DNA of 38,551 nt, taken from positions 1-38,551 of the forward strand of contig JAJRZP010000028.1 of assembly GCA_024275195.1 (NCBI GenBank), written 5' to 3'. Below are positions 27,376 through 35,184 of this stretch, piece after piece. Position 1 is the first letter of the stretch, and every line of letters starts with the position of its first letter. The notes below the pieces were generated by a model. The model was given only the letters and a program-made list of their open reading frames with translations. It searched no databases and was not told the origin of the DNA. The DNA is from Chloroflexota bacterium (GTDB lineage: Bacteria; Chloroflexota; Dehalococcoidia; Lucifugimonadales; Lucifugimonadaceae). A program made the translations under genes and the position numbers.

Positions 27376-28659
27376 CTAACGGTCATCTGCAACCGAAACC
27401 ATATCTGTATCGACTCCGGTCCACGAGTCACGATACTGGACCCGTCGACTCCCTCGTTCACCAACCACCTCGAACACAGGAGATTCGTGACCGCCCCAAT
27501 GAAAGTGGTTGTCGGGCTCATCGGTGATTTCAACCCTCAGGTCAGAACGGTCGAACACGTCTTTGCGCAGTCGCGTGCCGAGACCAGGTCCCTGCGGTGC
27601 CAGCATGTACCCATCGACGACGGAGATGTTGGTTTCAATAACTTTTTCGTACCAACCGCCACTTCCATAGAAAGCGCGACACGACTCCATCAAGAATACA
27701 TTGGGGGCATTCATTGAAATATGAGCGCAAGCGAAGACGTTCACCGGGCCCGTCATATCGTGTGGCGCAACGGGGCGTTGCTCGACTTCCGCCATGGTGC
27801 ATATTTTCTTCGTCTCGGTTATCCCGCCAGTCCATATCAGATCAGGCATCACGACCTCGGCAGCCCCCGCTTTCAAATACTCCCTGAACTGATACTTACT
27901 GATAAGACGCTCAGAAACGCAGACTGGCGCTTCGATCTCGTCGGCGAGTCTCAGATGGCTGTCGACGTTTGTTGGTTGTATCAACTCCTCCTGCCACATC
28001 ATGTCGAGGTGGTCCATTGCCTTGCCGATTCGAATGGCGGAGTTCAGATTCCATCTGCCGTGACCGTCGTTCGCCACCTCTATCTGATCGCCAACCGCGG
28101 CCCTGATATCCTCAACCGGCTTTAGCAACAACCTCAAATCCTCGTTTGAAATGTGTGTACCGCGGTTGATATCGGCAAACTGGTCGGTGAAGGCCCATTT
28201 CATCGCCGTAATACCATCATCAATGAGGCTTTTAGCGAGAGTCCCGGCGTCGGTGATCGCCAACTCCATATCCCTGTTGTCGCCGTACTGCCCGGCAGTG
28301 TTGTACGTGCGTATCTTGTCGCGGCACGCACCACCGAGCAGGTTGTAGATCGGCTGACCGGCGACCTGCCCAGAGATGTCCCATAGAGCGATATCAATCG
28401 CGGATATCGCGCGTGCTTCGGCACCGGCATATCCATATGCGTTCGCCATGTCGAACATGTCACGCCAGTGGCGTTCGATGGCCAGTGGGTCTTTGCCAAT
28501 GAGCATTGGCGCGAACATATCGTGAATGCAAGCAGCCACCGCTCTGGGTCCGAAGAACGTTTCACCTAACCCGATATGGCCCGAGTCAGTTTTTACTTGA
28601 ACCCAGATGATTGATGGAAACTCTTCGAGTTGAATCGTTTCGATAGATACGATCTTCAC
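27376..28659 (-). CDS. Enolase-superfamily sugar-acid dehydratase-like protein (mandelate racemase/MLE)
   Basis: A 427-residue protein when started at GTG 28659, which gives MKIVSIETIQLEEFPS and has GGAG seven bases upstream; an upstream extension to 28704 is rejected. Likely residues: K154 (AMKWAF), metal ligands D198 (ANDGHGRW), E224/E225 (WQEELIQP) and E250 (VSERLI), then D273 and H300 (APHDM) as a possible His-Asp dyad. H200 two residues after the first metal ligand recalls galactonate- or mannonate-dehydratase-type members. The product is probably a 2-keto-3-deoxy acid, but the substrate is not readable. Confidence 0.85.
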   Translation of the reverse strand: MKIVSIETIQLEEFPSIIWVQVKTDSGHIGLGETFFGPRAVAACIHDMFAPMLIGKDPLAIERHWRDMFDMANAYGYAGAEARAISAIDIALWDISGQVAGQPIYNLLGGACRDKIRTYNTAGQYGDNRDMELAITDAGTLAKSLIDDGITAMKWAFTDQFADINRGTHISNEDLRLLLKPVEDIRAAVGDQIEVANDGHGRWNLNSAIRIGKAMDHLDMMWQEELIQPTNVDSHLRLADEIEAPVCVSERLISKYQFREYLKAGAAEVVMPDLIWTGGITETKKICTMAEVEQRPVAPHDMTGPVNVFACAHISMNAPNVFLMESCRAFYGSGGWYEKVIETNISVVDGYMLAPQGPGLGTRLRKDVFDRSDLRVEITDEPDNHFHWGGHESPVFEVVGERGSRRVQYRDSWTGVDTDMVSVADDR

Positions 28660-28715
28660 GTAAAAACTCCGATTGTCGTTGGCATCGTTAACAATGACTG
28701 GCAAACCGCCTAATT

Positions 28716-28829
28716 CTATGTGGCACGCTTGAGTAGCAATAGGGGTTTAATATTTCGGATTGCTTCACAGATCGCCTGACCAACCGCAATACGGGAATCG
28801 TCTGCGATGTGTTGCGCGATATCAGACAT
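28716..28829 (-). pseudogene. Possible gene remnant or small ORF, 37 codons
   Basis: The sequence MSDIAQHIADDSRIAVGQAI, followed by CEAIRNIKPLLLLKRAT and TAG, looks like a real amphipathic protein segment. A different frame just upstream reads VTAELLKEVRSWDV, ending at a TGA that overlaps this start, as if a single gene had been frameshifted. Too short to identify; it could equally be chance. Confidence 0.2.
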
Positions 28830-29240
28830 CCCAACTTCGTACTTCCTTCAATAATTCGGCCGTGACGTTCAATCACAGCGGAGTTCGCGTCTAATTTGTC
28901 GATGTGGGAATCGAGACTCCGATTTCATAAGATATCCAGATTAGCGGTATTTTTTGCCATCTCACACCCGTGGATGTGGTCGGGAAATGAGCTGTCAAAG
29001 TATGGGGCGAACCGATTGTCATGGGCGAAATCGAGAAAATTACAGGTGACTAAGTTTTCGTCGATATTGACGGTGTTGTGGTTATCCCCCAGACCTTCGT
29101 TAGAAGAGCGCAGTAAAAACACGAAAGAATCATGTCGACCGCAAGTGAACTTCGGACGATGATTATGAACGGCAATGGTTCACATAATGCGTGTAAAAAG
29201 CCTCGACTGTTTTGAGTCTCAAATATTCATATCCATTCCG

Positions 29241-29269
29241 TTGTCTGGCCTATTGGGCTCTGCTAGGAT
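29241..29269 (+). promoter_or_regulatory. Possible sigma-70-type promoter for the nuoE/F/G-like operon
   Basis: TTGTCT (29241-29246) and TAGGAT (29264-29269) are separated by 17 bases, the ideal spacing, and lie about 50 bases before the nuoE-like ATG. Each box has four of six consensus bases. No other promoter-like pair stands out in this gap. Confidence 0.35.
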
Positions 29270-29316
29270 TGTGAATCGATTCTCGAAGTCGAATATTCCA
29301 TATTTTCGTAGAGGTT

Positions 29317-29814
29317 ATGTTGACTACTGCTGAGACAGAGCAGAGCTTGAAATTGCGTGAGCAGATACGGCAGATCCTGAACGCACAGGGGCAGCCGACT
29401 GTCACGGTTCTCTCTTCGCTGATAGCGGTGCAGGACTCTATCCATTACCTGCCTGACGAGGCAATCAAAGAGACTGCAACGTTCTGCGGTTCGACTATCA
29501 ACGAAGTGTGGAGCGTCGCATCGTTCTACACGAACTTCCGGTTCACCCCCCCCGGTGAAAAGACACTGGATGTCTGCTGGGGTCCTTCGTGTCACCTCGT
29601 TGGCGCTCAAGAGATACTCAATTCGGTTCATCTGGCGCTCGATATTGCCGAAGAAGGCGAAAGCCCCGACGGTAAGGTCACGCTGAAATACAACACATGC
29701 CTTGGTGCATGTGCTCAGGGTCCGGTTATTGCAATCGACCACCATTTGATTGGTAAACAGACACCGGAATCGGCCGCAAAGATCGCCCGTGAACTTCGCG
29801 GCCAGAGCGGTTAG
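29317..29814 (+). CDS. nuoE: NuoE-like [2Fe-2S] subunit
   Basis: A 165-residue thioredoxin-like ferredoxin subunit. The four cluster ligands are present: C87 and C92 (VCWGPSCHL) and C128 and C132 (YNTCLGACAQGP). The N-terminal helical region and ASFYTNFRF are standard for NuoE/HoxE/FdsG. It passes electrons between NADH/flavin and the partner NuoF-like subunit encoded next. An adjacent membrane module is not seen, so it could belong to a soluble NAD-linked dehydrogenase instead of complex I. The ATG lies about 50 bases after a possible promoter. Confidence 0.88.
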   Translation: MLTTAETEQSLKLREQIRQILNAQGQPTVTVLSSLIAVQDSIHYLPDEAIKETATFCGSTINEVWSVASFYTNFRFTPPGEKTLDVCWGPSCHLVGAQEILNSVHLALDIAEEGESPDGKVTLKYNTCLGACAQGPVIAIDHHLIGKQTPESAAKIARELRGQSG

Positions 29815-29857
29815 CCAGCGATTCAACTGCCAGAAACACCAGAGGACCATATACCCA

Positions 29858-31579
29858 ATGCCAACGCCGTTCGAAGAACTCCAAACCCGCGCAGCTAGAC
29901 GCTGGGAGGAGTTGACCTCAGGTGAAAGCGCCTGGATTCGGGTTGGTGGTGGTACCTCTGGCCAGGCGGTCGGTGCAGATAAAGTATTTGAGGCTCTCAA
30001 AACCTCCGTCGAATTGGTCGGGGTAAACGCGAATGTTTCGATGGTCAGCGCCATGGGGCTGATGTACCTCGAACCTCAAGTCGATGTTCTCATGCCGAAC
30101 GGTGCGCGGGTTTTCTATGGCAACGTGAAACCTGAAGACGTCCAGGCGATTGTCGAACAGCATGTGAAGAACGGCGCTCCAATTACCGACCGGGCGTTCG
30201 CGTATTCAGGTGGCGATGGAAGTGGTGTCGGTGACCTGCCCGAACTCGGCAGCTTGCCAATGGTCGAGTTGCAGCAACGAATCGCCACCCGAAACTTTGG
30301 TGACACCGATCCTCACGATCTGCTGCAGTACATCGCCAATGGTGGCTACACTGCTTTGAATCGTGCAATAACCGAGATGACACCCGAGCAGATCGTCGAC
30401 GAGGTGAAAGCATCGGGTCTACGAGGTCGCGGTGGGGCTGCATTCCCGGCAGGTTTGAAGTGGAGCTTCCTCGCCCCGTCCACGGCTCCGGTGAAATATG
30501 TTCTCTGCAACTGTGAAGAAGGCGACCCCGGGGCTTTCAATGACAAAGGCATCATCGAAAACGACCCACACACGCTCGTCGAAGGTCTGATCATCAACGG
30601 ATACGCCACCCGTTCGTCACATGGTTACATCTTCATTCGCACCGGACACGAACTACCCATTGAATCGGCACGCAAGGCGATTGCCGCAGCATACGAAGCA
30701 GGCCTGCTTGGCAAGAATATCCTCGGCACGGATTTCTCGTTCGAGATGGAAGTCTCGCTCACTGGCGATTCGTACGTTGCCGGGGAAGAAACCGCCCTTA
30801 TGGAAGCCATCGAGGGCAAGCGCTCGACACCTCGATTCAAGCCACCGTTTCCGGCGGCTGCCGGGCTCTGGCAGAAGCCGACGAATATCAACAACGTAAA
30901 GACCCTCGCCTACGTACCTGAAATAATCCGGAACGGATCAGACTGGTTCAAGAGCATCGGAACCGAGACAACGTCAGGTACGGCAATCGTTTGCCTGTCA
31001 GGGCATATCACATACCCCGGAATGTATGAAGTTCCCATGGGAATGACCATCCGTGACGTACTGGAGAAGGTGGGCGGTGGAGTATCTGAGGGCGAACGTA
31101 TCAAGGTGCTTCAGGCCGGAGGTCCGCTCAACGGGCTGTTGGGTGAAGACGCTTTTGACACGCTGATCGATTTCGACGCAATGTCGGCAGCGGGCGCCTC
31201 GATTGGCTCTGGCGGAATCATCGTCGGTAATGAGACTACCAACGTCGTCGATCTGCTCCGAACCCTGATTGCTTTCAACCAGTTCGAGTCGTGCGGAAAA
31301 TGCTTCCCTTGCCGACTCGGAAACACACATATGCTCGAGATTCTCGATCGAATGTGCCAGAACAAAGCCAAATCGGCCGATCTGGCCCTCTTAGAACGAA
31401 TCGGCACAAGTATGAAAGCCGGTTCTCTGTGCGGACATGGTCAACTCGGTTTCAATCCGATCGCATCCGCTTTGAAGTATTTTGCCGAAGAGATCAAATC
31501 TTGTCTGGCTGGCGAAATCGCTCCTGTCGGCGTATTCGGCGACGGCACTATGATTCTTCCTACCCGTACACGCCCTTAG
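29858..31579 (+). CDS. nuoF: NuoF-like NADH-binding flavoprotein subunit with degenerate N-terminal domain
   Basis: A 573-residue protein from ATG 29858; the frame is open upstream inside nuoE but the ATG fits the family. The FMN/NADH module has GLRGRGGAAFPAGLKW (188-202) and CNCEEGDPGAFNDK (217-230). The N3-type [4Fe-4S] cluster ligands are C479, C482, C485 (SCGKCFPCR) and C525 (LCGHGQ). The extra N-terminal thioredoxin-like domain found in HoxF/FdsB/HydB-type proteins is present, but its cysteines are missing: the expected CxGTGC region reads VGGGTSGQAVGA (29-40), and there is no cysteine in the first 200 residues. That domain therefore cannot hold a cluster. Confidence 0.88.
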   Translation: MPTPFEELQTRAARRWEELTSGESAWIRVGGGTSGQAVGADKVFEALKTSVELVGVNANVSMVSAMGLMYLEPQVDVLMPNGARVFYGNVKPEDVQAIVEQHVKNGAPITDRAFAYSGGDGSGVGDLPELGSLPMVELQQRIATRNFGDTDPHDLLQYIANGGYTALNRAITEMTPEQIVDEVKASGLRGRGGAAFPAGLKWSFLAPSTAPVKYVLCNCEEGDPGAFNDKGIIENDPHTLVEGLIINGYATRSSHGYIFIRTGHELPIESARKAIAAAYEAGLLGKNILGTDFSFEMEVSLTGDSYVAGEETALMEAIEGKRSTPRFKPPFPAAAGLWQKPTNINNVKTLAYVPEIIRNGSDWFKSIGTETTSGTAIVCLSGHITYPGMYEVPMGMTIRDVLEKVGGGVSEGERIKVLQAGGPLNGLLGEDAFDTLIDFDAMSAAGASIGSGGIIVGNETTNVVDLLRTLIAFNQFESCGKCFPCRLGNTHMLEILDRMCQNKAKSADLALLERIGTSMKAGSLCGHGQLGFNPIASALKYFAEEIKSCLAGEIAPVGVFGDGTMILPTRTRP

Positions 31580-31626
31580 CTTTAGTTCTGGGTTTCATGT
31601 AAACCCATACGTCCGGAGATTTCTGC

Positions 31627-34317
31627 ATGGCCGATGGAACAACCTTCAAGATCGATGGCCGCGAGGTAATTGCGAAACCTGGCCAGACGATTCTGCAGGC
31701 GGCGATGGATCAGGATATATACATTCCTTACCTTTGCTACTACCCGAAAATGAAGCCGCAAGGCTCCTGTCGGGCTTGCATGGTTGAGGTCGAAGCGAAC
31801 GGTCGAAAAATGACTGTCGCCTCCTGCACGACGCCACCGATGCCGGATGCCGATGTCACCACGAATAGCCAGGATGTGAAGGAACTCCGGAAGAATGTGA
31901 TTGAACTCCTGATGACAGAGCACCCGCACGGCTGCCTCACATGTCATCGGATCGAACTATGTGGGCCACAGGATATTTGCCAGCGCCACGTGACGGTCAC
32001 CGACAGATGCACGATCTGCCCGAAGAACGAGCGGTGTGAATTAAAAGACACGGTACGTATGGTCGAACTCGATCTGCGTACACCGTTGAACTATCACCGA
32101 CGCGATCTGCCGATACACTCCGATGACCCGTTTTACGATCGTGACTACAACCTTTGCATCGTTTGCTCTCGCTGTGTTCGGGTGTGCGACGAGGTCCGGT
32201 TCGACACCGCTCTGACACTCACTTCCCGTTCAGGCGTTGCACTCGTCGGGACGGCTCATGGAACGTCACTGCTTGAGTCAGGTTGTGAGTTTTGTGGGGC
32301 TTGCGTCGATGTCTGCCCAACGGGATCACTTACCGAGCGATCGTACAAGTGGGAGAAGGCAGTCGCAGAAGTAAAAACCGTATGTATGAACTGTCCGGTG
32401 GGTTGTCAGATGATCGCCGAGGTGAACAAGTTCGGCAAAGTGGTCCGGTTCAAAGGCGATCTCGCGGGTGCTGCAAACAATGGTCAGGCCTGCATGGCTG
32501 GCAAGTTCGGGTACGAATACACGAACGACAGCTCGAGAATAAAGCGGCCCTATATCCGCGAAGGCGGAATTCTTCGAAAAGCAACCTGGGATGAGGCACT
32601 CGAGCGCATCAAGACCGGATTCAATGGTCGTTCCCCGGAAGAGCTTGCTGTAATCACATCTCCTCGGGGCTCAAATGAAGATCAATACGTCGCGGCGAAG
32701 TTCGCGAAATCTGTTCTAAACACCCCGAACATCGATTCGACCCTGAATTCAAATGGTGCGATGTTGTCACGTCTGGAAGACCGATTGGGAGCGGGTGCAG
32801 CGACGAACCCGATCTGGGATATCGAGAATGCGAAAAGCCTGCTCGTAATCGCCGGAAATCCAACCGAAGAACAGAACGTCCTCGCAGTTCCTGCCAAGAA
32901 AGCGGTGCGCGAAGGGGCAAAGCTGGTCGTTATCGACTCTCGCGAGACTGAACTGACTCGTTACGCCACTGAGTGGCTGCGTCCCAAGCCGGGATCGGAA
33001 GCACTTCTCGTAGCCGGCATGAGTCGTGTGATCCTCGACGAGGCGCTTGAGGACAAAGAGTTCGTTGGCTCACGTATCAATCAGGCAGAAGAATTGAAGC
33101 AGTCGTTGTGGAAGTTCGATCTTGCAAAGGTTTCTCGAGACACCGGAATAGAAGATTCGCAGATCCGTCGCGCCGCGAGAGTCTTCGCTGGGAGTGATGC
33201 AGGTGCAATCTTGCTTGGTAACGATGGCATGGGCGATTCTGCCGTCGAAAAACTTGTCGATGCCGTGGTCGATCTCGCGTCAATCACAGGAAACATTGGG
33301 AGAGTGTCTGGCGGCATCTACCCGCTGTATCACGGGGCAAACACGCTCGGTGCCCGCGATATGGGAGCTTCTCCCGGCGAGAACGGTTACGGTATTTCCC
33401 AGATGATCTCAAAGATGTCTACAGGAGACATCAAGGCCGCTCTGTTGATGGCCGACGGAGTCTCGGGATATTCACCTTCACTGCGAGCACTTCCGGCAGC
33501 ACTGGAATCTCTTGATTTCCTCGTCGTGTCAGCGGTGCTGGACTCAGAGCTAACGCATCACGCTGATGTCGTACTGCCCGCGGCAACTTACGCAGAGCAG
33601 AACTCGACCGCTACGAATGTTGAACGAAGAGTCCAGCTACTCAGGATCACGGCTGAGCCACGTCATGAGGAAAAGACCGGCTGGGAGACGATTGCAGCTA
33701 TTGCGAATGCAATCGGGACCTCAGAATTTAGTTTCACCTCATCATCCGAGGTATTCGCCGAAATTTCGGAAAACATACCTGACTACAACGGCCTGTCACA
33801 CGAACTACTTCGATCCGGCGGAGTCCAGTGGCCAACCGGCTCGGACGATTCGGCAGTACTGTTCTCTGACCCCAGTTCAAACGTAAGCGCGGTTTCTCTG
33901 GACTACGATGATCTGGCGAGTTCGATCGATAGTGAAGTGCTCACGTTTGCCCCCGGCCGTGTACTGAGCCAACCGGAACGGGATGTAATTGTTCGCAAAC
34001 CAGCCGATATGAACTATCTCGATCGTGAGCAACTTGTACAGGTACATCCTGACGATGCCAAATCTGCAGGGTTGAGCGAAGGCGACGTTGTTCAGGTCAC
34101 GAGCGAAGGCGGTCATGTGATTGCACGCGGCAAGGCGATATTTGAGTCGCCGCAGATAGGTCTGATAGGCGTCACAACCCTATTTGGCGAGTTGGCGACG
34201 CGGATGCATGAGCTCGATACCCCCGATTGGACACCACAAATGCCGGGTTTAGGGTATTCAAGGGTTACACTAGAGTCAGCACCTGTTGAACAAGAAGCGA
34301 GTGCAGCGGCTGATTAA
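31627..34317 (+). CDS. nuoG: NuoG/FdhA-like iron-sulfur molybdopterin-type subunit lacking the catalytic Cys/Sec
   Basis: An 896-residue multi-cluster protein. In order: [2Fe-2S] ligands C37, C48, C51, C67; a His-Cys3 motif H99, C103, C106, C112, with a further cysteine group C118, C128, C131, C137; two ferredoxin clusters C177/180/183/187 and C220/223/226/230; then a molybdopterin-oxidoreductase [4Fe-4S] site C253, C256, C260, C289 and the molybdopterin domain. Where formate dehydrogenases carry catalytic Cys or Sec (usually RxCH or RxUH), this protein reads NIDSTLNSNGAMLSRL, with neither Cys nor TGA. So formate oxidation is unlikely; an electron-transfer, NuoG-like role is preferred. The C-terminus is an aspartate-decarboxylase-like MopB domain (residues about 790-885). 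Confidence 0.85.
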   Translation: MADGTTFKIDGREVIAKPGQTILQAAMDQDIYIPYLCYYPKMKPQGSCRACMVEVEANGRKMTVASCTTPPMPDADVTTNSQDVKELRKNVIELLMTEHPHGCLTCHRIELCGPQDICQRHVTVTDRCTICPKNERCELKDTVRMVELDLRTPLNYHRRDLPIHSDDPFYDRDYNLCIVCSRCVRVCDEVRFDTALTLTSRSGVALVGTAHGTSLLESGCEFCGACVDVCPTGSLTERSYKWEKAVAEVKTVCMNCPVGCQMIAEVNKFGKVVRFKGDLAGAANNGQACMAGKFGYEYTNDSSRIKRPYIREGGILRKATWDEALERIKTGFNGRSPEELAVITSPRGSNEDQYVAAKFAKSVLNTPNIDSTLNSNGAMLSRLEDRLGAGAATNPIWDIENAKSLLVIAGNPTEEQNVLAVPAKKAVREGAKLVVIDSRETELTRYATEWLRPKPGSEALLVAGMSRVILDEALEDKEFVGSRINQAEELKQSLWKFDLAKVSRDTGIEDSQIRRAARVFAGSDAGAILLGNDGMGDSAVEKLVDAVVDLASITGNIGRVSGGIYPLYHGANTLGARDMGASPGENGYGISQMISKMSTGDIKAALLMADGVSGYSPSLRALPAALESLDFLVVSAVLDSELTHHADVVLPAATYAEQNSTATNVERRVQLLRITAEPRHEEKTGWETIAAIANAIGTSEFSFTSSSEVFAEISENIPDYNGLSHELLRSGGVQWPTGSDDSAVLFSDPSSNVSAVSLDYDDLASSIDSEVLTFAPGRVLSQPERDVIVRKPADMNYLDREQLVQVHPDDAKSAGLSEGDVVQVTSEGGHVIARGKAIFESPQIGLIGVTTLFGELATRMHELDTPDWTPQMPGLGYSRVTLESAPVEQEASAAAD

Positions 34318-34460
34318 CTCAGCGTACATAGTGCAGTGAGGTTGCATCCTTTTGCGACTGTCTGTATCTAATTTTTCGAAGGCCGTCCCGAAGATGGCTT
34401 TCCCAATCGGCTCCGGTGAGTCGACTACTGTGTGAATAATCGCTAAAGGGGCGAATTCGA

Positions 34461-34790
34461 ATGGCAAAACCGCTGGATGTAAATGACGCCGAGTTCGGCA
34501 CCGAAGTCATCGACTCAGATATCCCTGTACTGGTCGATTTTTGGGCAGAGTGGTGCGGTCCCTGCAAAATGATCGCCCCGGTCGTCGAAGAGTTGGCCGG
34601 TGAGTATGACGGCAAGGCTAAGTTCGTGAAACTGAACGTCGACTTCAACCCGCAGACATCAGCAAAGTATGGTGTGCGAAGCATCCCAACTCTGTTGATC
34701 TTCAAGGGTGGAGCACCAGTCGGTCAGGTAGTTGGGGCTGTTCCCAAGAGCGTGCTTCAGGCACGACTCGACGAAGCAATCTCCGTCTAA
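34461..34790 (+). CDS. trxA: Thioredoxin
   Basis: A 109-residue thioredoxin with the canonical active site [10 protein letters not shown] (C32, C35), cis-proline in [10 protein letters not shown], and the usual C-terminal helix. It reduces disulfides in cytoplasmic proteins and could recycle the peroxiredoxin at 9344. A good ribosome site (AAAGGGG) precedes the ATG. A strong terminator follows 20 bases after the stop. Both catalytic residues are Cys codons. Confidence 0.96.
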   Translation: MAKPLDVNDAEFGTEVIDSDIPVLVDFWAEWCGPCKMIAPVVEELAGEYDGKAKFVKLNVDFNPQTSAKYGVRSIPTLLIFKGGAPVGQVVGAVPKSVLQARLDEAISV

Positions 34791-34809
34791 GAGAATCTGA
34801 AACCAAATC

Positions 34810-34844
34810 GACCCCGATAGCTCGTTCTATCGGGGTCTTTTTTT
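34810..34844 (+). terminator. Strong rho-independent terminator after trxA
   Basis: GACCCCGATAG (34810-34820) pairs perfectly with CTATCGGGGTC (34827-34837), an 11-bp stem with a 6-base loop, followed directly by seven T's (34838-34844). It closes trxA and possibly the whole nuo-like run. Confidence 0.93.
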
Positions 34845-35049
34845 ATTCCCGCCGGAGCGTTTCGCCGGAAGGGTTCGTCAGAACCTATCAGCACCAAGTC
34901 ATTCTGAGTTTAGCTGTTCTGGGCTACGTCGAAAGGAATTCAGAACCTCGCACATGTCATAACATCGACAATCTAATCTCGATAATTACTCAATTGGTTC
35001 CCGAGACCGATAAACACGCGGTACTCTTGCTGCGTTCACAAATCAGTGG

Positions 35050-35147
35050 GGGAGTGGATGGGTCCCGGTGGGCCTCACGGACTTCAACTCCGCTGGCGTG
35101 CGTCCTTCGACGTGCGCGGAGGGTTCGACTCCCTTGCACTCCCGCCA
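35050..35147 (+). tRNA. selC: tRNA-Sec (anticodon TCA)
   Basis: A 98-nt tRNA with all the special features of bacterial tRNA-Sec. The acceptor stem 35050-35056 pairs with 35137-35143; an eighth position would be a G-G mismatch (35057/35136). The D stem has six pairs with a 4-base loop (60-65 with 70-75, last two digits). The anticodon loop is CTTCAAC with TCA at 35084-35086. The long extra arm is a 9-bp stem (96-104 with 109-117) closed by CTTC. The T arm is 5 bp around TTCGACT, and discriminator G and CCA are encoded. It decodes UGA as selenocysteine. It stands alone between the trxA terminator and the enolase-like gene; selA, selB and selD are not in the window. Confidence 0.95.
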
Positions 35148-35184
35148 ATTCCGATTATTCAACCTGCCGGAAATATTAATACGC

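Larger units (their letters stand above)
28660..29316. other. Gap of about 650 bases with weak remnants
   Basis: No convincing intact gene. The left part carries a 37-codon minus-strand stretch with protein-like character (listed separately). Around 28925-29122 another minus-strand open stretch of 65 codons (ending DHIHGCEMAKNTANLDIL) has a plausible protein composition but no recognisable family. The right end holds a possible promoter for the nuo-like genes. It may be the scar of one or more deleted genes. Confidence 0.4.

Noticed and set aside
28660-28704. 15-residue extension of the enolase-superfamily protein
   Set aside because: GTG 28659 gives the usual MKI start and has a well-placed GGAG; the extension would swallow that ribosome site.
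28896-29162. 88-codon plus-strand open frame in the gap
   Set aside because: The composition is not protein-like, there is no ribosome site, and it resembles no family.
31627-34317. Formate dehydrogenase alpha subunit, possibly a selenoprotein
   Set aside because: Overall domain order fits, but the position of the catalytic Cys/Sec holds neither Cys nor an in-frame TGA (residues 370-382), so catalysis on formate is unlikely.
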